Position numbers and translations under genes: made by a program. Shown here one piece after another: positions 20,006-28,100 of a DNA stretch of 64,000 bases; the first letter of the stretch is position 1; every line of letters begins with the position of its first letter. Under the pieces are notes generated by a model. The model was not told where the DNA came from and searched no databases. It saw only the letters and a list, made by a program, of their open reading frames with translations. This stretch comes from Pseudomonas sp. K2I15 (GTDB taxonomy: Bacteria > Pseudomonadota > Gammaproteobacteria > Pseudomonadales > Pseudomonadaceae): contig NZ_NIXO01000032.1 of the NCBI RefSeq assembly GCF_002204795.1, forward strand, positions 1 to 64,000, in the 5' to 3' direction.

Positions 20006-20021
20006 CCAAGCGCTTGCTTGG
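20006..20021. promoter_or_regulatory. Putative AtuR operator 2
   Basis: Palindrome CCAAGC-GCTT-GCTTGG, the reverse complement of operator 1. The two centres are 43 bases apart, about four helical turns, placing both on one face of the DNA. It lies 58 bases before the atuR start. Confidence 0.85.
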
Positions 20022-20079
20022 TTGGCTGCCACGGCCTAAATTGCCGCCCAAGACGTAACCAGAAGTTAAGGAGAGCAGC

Positions 20080-20703
20080 ATGGATGAGCAAAAAGCCCTG
20101 CGGGTGATGCACACCATGGTAGACGCCGGGCAACTGACCGACCCCGACAGTGCCCGTGGCAAGCTGCTGCAAACCGCGGCCCACCTGTTTCGCAACAAGG
20201 GTTTTGAGCGCACCACCGTGCGCGACCTGGCCGGCGCGGTGGGGATCCAGTCCGGCAGCATCTTTCATCACTTCAAGAGCAAGGACGAAATCCTGCGGGC
20301 GGTGATGGAGGAAACCATCCACTACAACACGGCCCTGATGCGCGCTTCCCTGGCCGAGGCGAACAACGTGCGCGAACGCGTGCTGGCGCTGATTCGCTGC
20401 GAATTGCAGTCGATCATGGGCGGCAGCGGCGAGGCCATGGCGGTGCTGGTGTACGAATGGCGCTCACTGTCGGCCGAGGGCCAGGCCCAAGTGCTGGCCT
20501 TGCGCGACGTGTACGAAGACATCTGGTTGCAGGTGCTGGGGGAAGCCAAGGAGGCGGGTTATATCAAGGGCGACGTGTTTATCACCCGGCGTTTTTTGAC
20601 CGGCGCCTTGTCCTGGACCACCACCTGGTTTCGTGCCCAGGGCAGCATGACCCTGGAGCAATTGGCCGATGAAGCCTTGCTGATGGTTTTGAAAGCTGAC
20701 TAG
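20080..20703 (+). CDS. atuR: TetR-family repressor AtuR
   Basis: TetR-type regulator of 207 residues. The DNA-binding helix-turn-helix is at about 28-75 (ARGKLLQTAAHLFRNKGFER, then VRDLAGAVGIQSGSIFHHF). The C-terminal part is the ligand/dimer domain. It is divergent from atuA with two matching palindromes between them, so it most likely represses the atu operon and itself, with a pathway CoA thioester or terpenoid as inducer. AAGGAG lies before the start. Confidence 0.88.
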   Translation: MDEQKALRVMHTMVDAGQLTDPDSARGKLLQTAAHLFRNKGFERTTVRDLAGAVGIQSGSIFHHFKSKDEILRAVMEETIHYNTALMRASLAEANNVRERVLALIRCELQSIMGGSGEAMAVLVYEWRSLSAEGQAQVLALRDVYEDIWLQVLGEAKEAGYIKGDVFITRRFLTGALSWTTTWFRAQGSMTLEQLADEALLMVLKAD

Positions 20704-20802
20704 CCCGTTCGCGCAAGCTATTAATTGTGTGGCAGAAAGTTGTCTCGATAGACAAAAACGCCTAGCTTAGCGGGATCAAAGTTTTCGACGGTGTGTGCCT
20801 TG

Positions 20803-21591
20803 ATGTTTTCGCCTTGGCGATTGGCTGCAGGACTCTCAATTTTGGCGCTTGGCGCACTGTGGCTGATGCCGGTTTCGGCCGCTCAATTGGTGAGGATCGG
20901 TGCTGCGCATTTTCCTCCGTACACCGTGCGCCCGGAGCAGGGCGCCGACACCGGTTTGCTGCCGCAACTGGTAGAAGCCTTGAACGCGCTGCAAACCGAC
21001 TACCAGTTTGTGCTGGTGCCCACCTCGATTCCCCGGCGTTTTCGCGACTTCCAGCAAGGCCGGGTCGACATGGCGATCTTCGAAAACCCGAAATGGGGTT
21101 GGCAGGATATTCCCCACACCGCAGTCGACATGGGCCTTGAGGACGCGGAAATCTTCGTTGCCCAGCAGGAACCCGGTCGCGATCAATCCTATTTCACTGA
21201 CCTGGCCGGCAAGCGCCTGGCGGTGTTCAGCGGCTATCACTACGCGTTCGCCAACTTCAACCCCGACCCCAAATACATGGCGGAGCACTTCAACGCCACG
21301 TTGACCTATTCCCACGACAGCAACCTGCTGATGGTCGCCCGGGGCCGTGCCGACATCGCCCTGGTGACGCGCTCCTACCTCAGTGACTTTCTGGTGCGCA
21401 ACGCCGATACGGCGGGGCAGTTCCTGGTGTCCGAGCGAATTGATCAGGTGTACCACCACTACGCATTGCTGCGGCCCAAGGCGCCGATCACGGGGCCGGC
21501 GTTCGCCGGGCTGCTCAAGCAGTTGCGGGACAATGGCCAGTTGCTGAAGATCTTCGAGCCTTACCGCATCGATGTGATGCCGGTGCCCTGA
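20803..21591 (+). CDS. Periplasmic substrate-binding protein (SBP_bac_3 type)
   Basis: Exported binding-protein-like protein of about 262 residues. The signal peptide ends near MPVSAAQ. The mature part begins RIGAAHFPPYTVRPEQGADTG, typical of family 3 amino-acid-type binding proteins, and contains LAGKRLAVFSGYHYAF and RGRADIALVTRSYL. No permease or ATPase gene is adjacent, so it may be a stand-alone ligand binder. A GTG at 20791 in the same frame is an alternative start; neither has a strong ribosome site. Its stop is only five bases before the PvdS-type promoter of the next gene. Confidence 0.8.
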   Translation: MFSPWRLAAGLSILALGALWLMPVSAAQLVRIGAAHFPPYTVRPEQGADTGLLPQLVEALNALQTDYQFVLVPTSIPRRFRDFQQGRVDMAIFENPKWGWQDIPHTAVDMGLEDAEIFVAQQEPGRDQSYFTDLAGKRLAVFSGYHYAFANFNPDPKYMAEHFNATLTYSHDSNLLMVARGRADIALVTRSYLSDFLVRNADTAGQFLVSERIDQVYHHYALLRPKAPITGPAFAGLLKQLRDNGQLLKIFEPYRIDVMPVP

Positions 21592-21596
21592 TCGTC

Positions 21597-21620
21597 TAAA
21601 TTTTTGCCCTTGGCTCACGT
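21597..21620 (+). promoter_or_regulatory. PvdS-type promoter (iron starvation box), acetyltransferase gene
   Basis: CTAAAT, 16 bases, then CGT: exact match to the TAAAT-N16-CGT pattern used by PvdS-class sigma factors. The CGT is 37 bases before the acetyltransferase ATG. It implies that gene is in the pyoverdine regulon. Confidence 0.8.
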
Positions 21621-21657
21621 CACTTGTTGAACTGTCGACGATTCGTGAGCCCATCCC

Positions 21658-22671
21658 ATGTCCAATCTGAATGACCTGTCTGCCCTGCCATTGCCGGCGG
21701 GGCCTGCCCTGAATGCTGATGAAACTGACAGCCGGCTGAGCCTCACGCTTGAGGGTCAGCCGCTGATTCGCTTGCGCCTTGAGCGGGTCGATGAGCTGCA
21801 GGTGCATTTGCAGGAGCCCGGCAGTGTGCCGGCTGCCCGTGCGTTGTGGGCGGCCTGTTACTGGTTGTTTGCCAAAGAGCCTGGGCGTCAGCGTCTGGTT
21901 TGGCGCCTTGAGCATGCGCCGGATGATGCGTTGCGCAGTGGGCTGCTGGTGGCGACTGAGGTTGCCGGGCAGTTTTATTGTGAGCGCACGTTGTTTTGGC
22001 AATTGCCGCAACCTTGGTTGGGGCAGTCCCTCAGTGGTAGCTATCCGCAGCAGATGATCATCAGTGGCGGCAAGCGTCATCCTGCCCGTGCGCCGAAGCC
22101 GCGGGGTGAGGTTTATCGGCGGTTTGATGCGCGGTTGGGGGCGTGGATTTCACTGCGCACGGTGGAGATTGATGTTGATCTGGCGCGGTTTAATCGTTGG
22201 CAGAACAGTACGCGGGTGGCGAATTTCTGGCAGGAAAGTGGCAGCCTGGAGCAGCATCGGGAGTATTTGGACAAGCTGGAAGCGGATCCCCATGCGTTGA
22301 CGTTGATGGGCTGTTTTGACGATGAGCCGTTTGCTTATTTCGAGGCGTATTGGGCGAAGGAGGATCGGATTGCGCCGTTTTATGATGCGGGGGATTACGA
22401 TCGCGGGATTCATATGTTGGTAGGGGAAGAGCATCACCGGGGGCCGCATAAGGTAGCGAGTTGGCTATCGGCGTTGGTGCATTACCTGTTTCTTGATGAT
22501 CCGCGTACGCAGCGTGTGGTGGCTGAGCCTCGGGCGGATAATGGGAAGATGATTGGGTATATGCAGAATCAGTGTTTCCACTGTGAGAAGGAGTTTGATT
22601 TTCCGCATAAGCGGGCGGCGTTGATGATTCTGGGGCGGGAGCGGTTTTTTGAGCGGTGTGGGTTGGTTTGA
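21658..22671 (+). CDS. Siderophore-type N-acetyltransferase (IucB/AlcB-like)
   Basis: GNAT-fold protein of 337 residues whose C-terminal half matches the Acetyltransf_8 group of siderophore hydroxamate acetylases (IucB, RhbD). Visible motifs are DEPFAYFEAYWAKEDRI, YDAGDYDRGIHMLVGE, then RVVAEPRADN and HKRAALMILGRERFFE. Members acetylate an N-hydroxylated side chain such as hydroxylysine or hydroxyornithine. A PvdS-type promoter directly upstream and pvdS downstream on the other strand indicate a role in pyoverdine assembly, probably making acetyl-hydroxyornithine, in place of or beside the formyl form made by PvdF. I assign no symbol; a PvdY-like role is inference. A palindromic repeat begins directly after its stop. 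Confidence 0.82.
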   Translation: MSNLNDLSALPLPAGPALNADETDSRLSLTLEGQPLIRLRLERVDELQVHLQEPGSVPAARALWAACYWLFAKEPGRQRLVWRLEHAPDDALRSGLLVATEVAGQFYCERTLFWQLPQPWLGQSLSGSYPQQMIISGGKRHPARAPKPRGEVYRRFDARLGAWISLRTVEIDVDLARFNRWQNSTRVANFWQESGSLEQHREYLDKLEADPHALTLMGCFDDEPFAYFEAYWAKEDRIAPFYDAGDYDRGIHMLVGEEHHRGPHKVASWLSALVHYLFLDDPRTQRVVAEPRADNGKMIGYMQNQCFHCEKEFDFPHKRAALMILGRERFFERCGLV

Positions 22672-22673
22672 CC

Positions 22674-23518
22674 GAGTACATATCCGTTGCTGCGGTAACG
22701 GCTGCTTATGGTTCCGCTCTTACAGCGGGTCACTTTTGAAAAGCCGGAATGCCGGCCCAGTCAAAAGTAACCAAAACGCTCTGCCCCGCCTGTCGGCACC
22801 TCGCCTAGGCTCGGCGTGCCCTCACTCCGGCATCGCGAAGCGGGCCGCCGCGACGGCCCGTCCCTGGCCCGTCGCGGCTAAACCGGCGTCCTGCCGGTTT
22901 ACCCGCTCCGCAATACCTGCGTTCGGCCTCGGGCTGAATGGGGCAGTCAGATCAAGATCAACAGCAGATCAAGAACACAGCGGCCTACCGGCCGGCTTGA
23001 GTGTTAGAAGCAAGGTCAAGGTCAAGGGCCAGAGCGAGAGCGAAAGCAGAGCTGCTTTTATGTGGGAGCGGGCTTGCTCGCGAAAAACCCGAGAACAGCG
23101 CGTTCATTCAGGATGCCAACGTCATCGTTAACGACCTTCGCGAGCAAGCCCGCTCCCACATTTGGACCGTGCCCGCTTTTGTTTTTGATTTTGCCGTTGC
23201 TCTACACCACTCAAGCCGGCCGGTAGGCCGCTGTGCTTTGCTTTTGATCTTGATCTTAGGCGCCCCGTTAAACCACGCTGGCCGAACGCAGGTAGTACGG
23301 AGCGGGTAAACCGGCAGGACGCCGGTTTAGCCGCGACGGGGCAGGGACGCCCCGTCGCGGCGGCCCGCTTCGTACTACCGGAGAGAGGGCACACCGAGCC
23401 CAAGCGAGGTGCCGAGTGGTGGGGCAAGAGCGTTTTGCTTACTTTTGCGCTTTTCAAAAGTGAGCCGCTGTAAGAGCGGAACCAATCGAAGCCATCATCC
23501 AAATAACGGATATGTACT
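22674..23518. repeat. Composite palindromic repeat with central REPIN (copy 2)
   Basis: About 845 bases filling the space between the convergent acetyltransferase and pvdS genes. Same structure as 12826-13643: a left arm, a REPIN built from inverted GTGGGAGCGGGCTTGCTCGC-type REPs (about 23061-23080 and 23139-23160), and a right arm. Compared with copy 1 its left arm has about 20 extra bases near 22747-22763, and GATCTT/AAGATC unit numbers differ. No conserved frame. Confidence 0.85.
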
Positions 23519-23533
23519 CAACAGCAGAGCCAA

Positions 23534-24085
23534 TCAAACCCGCCGCGCAAACGTGTCGCTATGGGTCCCGGAAACCTTCCGACAATGCACCAACGCATCC
23601 CGAATCATAAAGTTCACGAGCGTCGGCGAAACCCCCAGCTCCTTGGCAATATCCTTCTGCGGCACCCCATGCAACCGGTACATCTCAAACGCATACCGCG
23701 TGCGCTGAGGCAGCTCGGTCAACGCATCCGCGATGTTTTCCAGGGTGGAGAAATTGATGTGCGAAGTCTCAGGTGAAGCCCCGTGAATAACCACATTCAA
23801 GCCTTCCTCTTCAGTGCCGGAGTACTTCAACTCCAGCGCCTGCTTGCGGTAGTGATCAATCGCCAGATTACGCACGATCTGGAACAGGTAACTGAGCTGT
23901 GCCTTGAACGACGACGTAATGGTCGGTGCCGATTGCAACCGGAAGTAGGCGTCTTGCACCACATCTTCGGCGCGGGAACGACAGCCGGTAATACGCGCTG
24001 CGATCTTGACCAGGATCAGCCGATTATCGACAAAGGCCTGGAGGAGGGGTGAGTCGCACCTGCCTGTGGATACTTGTTCCGTCAT
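23534..24085 (-). CDS. pvdS: Iron-starvation ECF sigma factor PvdS
   Basis: Extracytoplasmic-function sigma factor of 183 residues, near the 187 of P. aeruginosa PvdS. Sigma region 2 is at about 15-80 (LILVKIAARITGCRSRAEDV, QDAYFRLQS, YLFQIVRNLAIDHYRKQ) and region 4 at about 120-170 (LPQRTRYAFEMYRLHGVPQK, ELGVSPTLVNFMIRDAL). It directs RNA polymerase to pyoverdine promoters. AAGGTGA before the ATG fixes the start and excludes the longer frame. A Fur box upstream makes it iron-repressed. Adjacent pvdG-pvdL are divergent, as in P. aeruginosa. Confidence 0.95.
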   Translation of the reverse strand: MTEQVSTGRCDSPLLQAFVDNRLILVKIAARITGCRSRAEDVVQDAYFRLQSAPTITSSFKAQLSYLFQIVRNLAIDHYRKQALELKYSGTEEEGLNVVIHGASPETSHINFSTLENIADALTELPQRTRYAFEMYRLHGVPQKDIAKELGVSPTLVNFMIRDALVHCRKVSGTHSDTFARRV

Positions 24086-24164
24086 GGAAGTCACCTTGTT
24101 GCAAGAGAAGGTTGGGGGAGGGCGTCCTTGCTGAGGCCTCCTACACATCGGGCAACAAATTATG

Positions 24165-24183
24165 CTTAATGATAATGATTGTC
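24165..24183 (-). promoter_or_regulatory. Fur box upstream of pvdS
   Basis: On the minus strand reads GACAATCATTATCATTAAG, about 15 of 19 matches to the GATAATGATAATCATTATC consensus. It sits 80 bases before the pvdS start, where iron-loaded Fur would block its promoter. Confidence 0.85.
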
Positions 24184-24242
24184 AAATGAGAAGACGAACT
24201 AATCTTATGCATTATCGAGAGAGGTGAACCGCGTCTGCTGAC

Positions 24243-24266
24243 TAATTATTTCCAGGTGCCATCCGT
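24243..24266 (+). promoter_or_regulatory. PvdS-type promoter upstream of pvdG-pvdL
   Basis: TAATT, 16 bases, CGT: one mismatch from the TAAAT-N16-CGT pattern, preceded by C. It lies 98 bases before the pvdG ATG and should drive pvdG and pvdL. Confidence 0.75.
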
Positions 24267-24327
24267 TCTCATGGGTGAAAGGCCAGTTAACAAACCGGCC
24301 AAGGATCAGCACCTGGAGGAAGACAAA

Positions 24328-24363
24328 ATGGGTTTTTATCGTGTGAGCAGAGGGGTGGTCTGA
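24328..24363 (+). CDS. Possible 11-residue leader peptide before pvdG
   Basis: A minimal frame, MGFYRVSRGVV, with a strong GGAGGA ribosome site eight bases upstream. Its TGA is one base before the pvdG ATG (TGA-a-ATG), whereas pvdG itself has only a weak AGAGGGG inside this leader. The arrangement suggests that ribosomes loaded on the leader re-initiate at pvdG. Translation has not been shown; this is inference from spacing. Confidence 0.4.
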   Translation: MGFYRVSRGVV

Positions 24364-24364
24364 A

Positions 24365-25123
24365 ATGAACACACCGGCTCGATTACGCCTGTTTTGCCTG
24401 CCTTATTCCGGCGCCAGTGCCATGGTCTACAGCCGCTGGCGGCGGGCGCTGCCCGAGTGGTTGCAGGTGCGGCCGCTGGAACTGCCGGGGCGCGGCATGC
24501 GCATGGACGAGCCCTTGCAGCGCGACATCAAGGCATTGGCCGGGCAACTGGCCGATGAGATCAGCGCCGAGCTGGACGGCCCCTACGCCTTGTTCGGCCA
24601 CAGCCTCGGCGGCCTGCTGGCGTTCGAGTTGGCCCATGCCCTGCGTGAACGCGGTGTACCGCAACCACTGGCGCTGTTCGCCTCGGGCACCGCCGGCCCG
24701 GCCTGTCGCGATGTGAGCGAATACGCCGTCGAGAAAAACGACGAGCAACTGATCGCCCGCCTGCGTGAACTCAAAGGCACGGGCGAAGACGTGCTGGCCA
24801 ACGCCGAACTGATGCAGTTGATGCTGCCGATTCTGCGGGCCGACTTCCTCCTGTGCGGCAGTTTCGAGTACGGCGAGCGCGAGCCCCTGACCCTGCCGAT
24901 CCACGTATTTGGCGGCAAGCAAGACAGCGTGCGCGCCGATCAACTGCTGGACTGGCAACAAGACACCGCCAGCGGTTTTTCCCTCGACATGTTCGACGGT
25001 CACCACTTCTTCCTGGTGCAGCACGAGAGTTCTGTACTGCGCTGTGTGCGGCGTTACGCCGACGAACACCTGGCCCGCTGGCGCAATGGCGCGGCGCGGC
25101 AGATGGCCCGGGCGATCGGCTGA
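24365..25123 (+). CDS. pvdG: Pyoverdine type II thioesterase PvdG
   Basis: Alpha/beta-hydrolase type II thioesterase of 252 residues, close to P. aeruginosa PvdG. The nucleophile Ser80 is in FGHSLGG, and the catalytic His is near residue 222 in FDGHHFFLV. Such enzymes remove wrong or stalled acyl groups from the carrier domains of peptide synthetases. It precedes pvdL by 61 bases, presumably in one operon driven by the PvdS-type promoter at 24243-24266. Confidence 0.93.
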   Translation: MNTPARLRLFCLPYSGASAMVYSRWRRALPEWLQVRPLELPGRGMRMDEPLQRDIKALAGQLADEISAELDGPYALFGHSLGGLLAFELAHALRERGVPQPLALFASGTAGPACRDVSEYAVEKNDEQLIARLRELKGTGEDVLANAELMQLMLPILRADFLLCGSFEYGEREPLTLPIHVFGGKQDSVRADQLLDWQQDTASGFSLDMFDGHHFFLVQHESSVLRCVRRYADEHLARWRNGAARQMARAIG

Positions 25124-25184
25124 ACAAGCCACCTGGCCACACATTCCCCGATTTCCCAGTAAGCCGATTTCAGGCAGGAACCCC

Positions 25185-28100
25185 ATGATGGACGCCTTCG
25201 AACTTCCCCGCACCCTGGTCCAGTCCCTTCAACGCCGCGCCGCGCAAACCCCGGATCAACTGGCGTTACGCTTTCTCGCCGAGACGGCCGAGCAGAGTGT
25301 TCTCCTCAGTTACCGTGACCTCGACCTGCGCGCCCGCACCATCGCCGCCGCCTTGCAGGCCAACGCCGACCTGGGCGACCGCGCGGTGCTGTTGTTCCCC
25401 AGCGGGCCGGATTATGTCGCGGCGTTCTTTGGTTGCCTGTACGCCGGTGTCATCGCGGTGCCGGCGTATCCGCCGGAGTCCGCCCGCCGTCATCATCAGG
25501 AGCGGCTGCTGTCGATCATCGCAGACGCCGAGCCCCGGTTGCTGCTGACCACCGCCAGCCTCGGCGATTCGCTGGCGCAGCTGGAAGGCGCGCCACAGTT
25601 GCTGTGCGTTGACCAACTGAGTGCCAACATCGCCACCGACTGGATGGCCCCGAACCTGGAAGACGATGACATTGCCTTCCTGCAATACACCTCCGGCTCC
25701 ACTGCGTTACCCAAGGGCGTGCAAGTTACCCACGGCAACCTGGTGGCCAACGAGCTGCTGATCCGCCGGGGCTTTGGCATCGACCTGAACCCCGACGACG
25801 TGATCGTCAGCTGGTTGCCGCTGTACCACGACATGGGCCTGATCGGCGGCCTGCTGCAACCGATCTTCAGTGGTGTGCCGTGCGTGCTGATGTCGCCGGC
25901 GTACTTCCTCGGCCGGCCATTGCGCTGGCTGGAAGCGATCAGCGAATACGGCGGCACCATCAGCGGCGGGCCGGATTTTGCCTATCGTTTGTGCAGCGAA
26001 CGGGTCAGTGAATCGGCGTTGGATCGCCTGGACCTGAGCAAGTGGCGCGTGGCGTATTCCGGCTCCGAACCGATTCGCCTCGACACCCTCGAACGCTTCG
26101 CCGAGAAGTTTGCCGCGTGCGGTTTTACCTCGAATAATTTCTTCGCCTCCTACGGGTTGGCCGAGGCCACCTTGTTCGTTGCCGGCGGCACCCGTGGCCA
26201 CGGCATCCCGGCGCTGCGCCTGGACGAACAGGCCCTGGCCGCCAACCGCGCCGAGCCTGGGCAGGGCGCGGCGATCATGAGTTGCGGCACCAGCCAGCCT
26301 GAACATGCAGTGCTGATTGCCGAGCCCGCCACCCTGGCGACGCTCCCAGACAATGCCGCCGGTGAAATCTGGGCCACCGGCCCGAGCATCGCCCACGGTT
26401 ATTGGCGCAATCCTGAAGCCACCGCCAAGACCTTTGTCCAACACGAAGGCCGGACTTGGCTGCGTACCGGCGACCTGGGGTTTATCCGCGAAGGTGAAGT
26501 ATTCATCACCGGCCGCCTGAAAGACCTGCTGATCGTGCGGGGCCACAACCTCTATCCCCAAGACATTGAACAAGCCATCGAGCGCGAAGTGGAAGTGGTG
26601 CGCAAGGGTCGGGTCGCGGCGTTTGCGGTGAATGACCAGGGCCTGGAAGGCATCGGCATCGCCGCCGAAATCAGCCGCAGCGTGCAGAAAGTCCTGCCGC
26701 CCGAAGCGCTGATCAAGGCGATTCGCCAAGCGGTGGCCGAAGCCTGCCAGGAAGCACCGAGCGTGGTGGTGTTGCTCAACCCCGGCGGCTTGCCGAAAAC
26801 CTCCAGCGGCAAGGTGCAGCGTTCGGCGTGCCGTACACGCTTGGCGGATGGCAGTCTCGACAGTTATGCACAGTTCCCGGGCGTGCAAGCGCAGGTCGGC
26901 GACGCGGCGCTGGAATCCGAACTGCAAAGCCGGATTGCCGCGATCTGGTGCGAGCAATTGCAGGTGGCGCAGGTCGCCGCTGATGATCACTTCTTCCTGC
27001 TGGGCGGCAACTCCATCAGCGCCACCCAGGTGGTCGCTCGCCTGCGGGAAACCCTCGGCCTGGAGCTGAACCTGCGCCTGTTGTTCGAAGCGCCAACCCT
27101 GGCCGCCTTCGCTACCAGTGTTGCGCAATTGCAGCAGGACGGCGGCGTTGCCCAAGGCGCGATCCATGCCCTGTCGCGCCAGGAAGACCTGCCGCAATCC
27201 CTCGCGCAAAACCGCCTGTGGATCAACTGGCAACTCGATCCGCACAGCAGCGCCTACACCATTCCCGGCGCCCTGCGTTTGCGCGGCGAGCTGGCTGAAG
27301 ATGCGGTGCGCTCAAGCTTCCAGCAACTGATCCAACGCCACGAAGCCCTGCGTACGCGCTTCTTTGAACGCGATGGCCAAGGCTTCCAGCGGGTCGACCC
27401 CAAGGTTGATTTCGACCTGCAAGTCATCGACCTCGGCGACCTGCCTGCCGCCGAGCGTGAAGCCCGCGCGAACCAGATCCGCGAAGACGAAGCCCGCACC
27501 CAGTTCGACCTGGAGAAGGGCCCGCTGCTGTGGGTGACGCTGGTGCGCCTGGATGACGAAGATCACCAGTTGCTGGTGACGATGCACCACATCATCGCGG
27601 ACGGTTGGTCGCTCACCGTGTTGATCGACGAATTCTCCCGCTTGTACGCCGCCGCCTCCCAGGGCCAAACCCTGGAGCTGCCGGCGCTGGCCCTGCAATA
27701 CGCCGACTACGGCAGTTGGCAGCGCCAGTGGCTGGCCGAAGGCGAGGGCCAGCGGCAACTGGCTTACTGGAAAGCACAGCTTGGCGACGAACACCCAACC
27801 CTGAGCCTGGCCACCGATCACCCGCGCTCGGCACATCACATACGCAGTGCTTCCCGTCACAGCGTACGCGTAAGCGCGAACCTCGGCGAAGCCATTCGCA
27901 AGACCGCCCAAGCCCACGAGTCCACCCCGTTCATGCTGTTGCTCGCGGCGTTCCAGAGCCTGCTTTATCGCTACAGCGGCCAGCGCGATATCCGCATCGG
28001 CGTGCCCAACGCCAACCGTCCGCGCCAGGAAACCCAAGGCCTGATCGGCTTCTTCATCAATACCCAGGTGCTACGTGCAGAGCTGGACGCGCGCCTGCCC

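Noticed and set aside
24252..24320. CCAGGTGC/GCACCTGG inverted repeat as an RNA switch hiding the leader ribosome site
   Set aside because: The left half lies within the promoter box, upstream of the expected transcription start, so both halves would not be in the RNA.
24909..25184. Upstream extension of the pvdL frame over pvdG
   Set aside because: It overlaps pvdG in another frame and has no homology-like pattern; the tandem ATG at 25185/25188 begins the conserved PvdL N-terminus.
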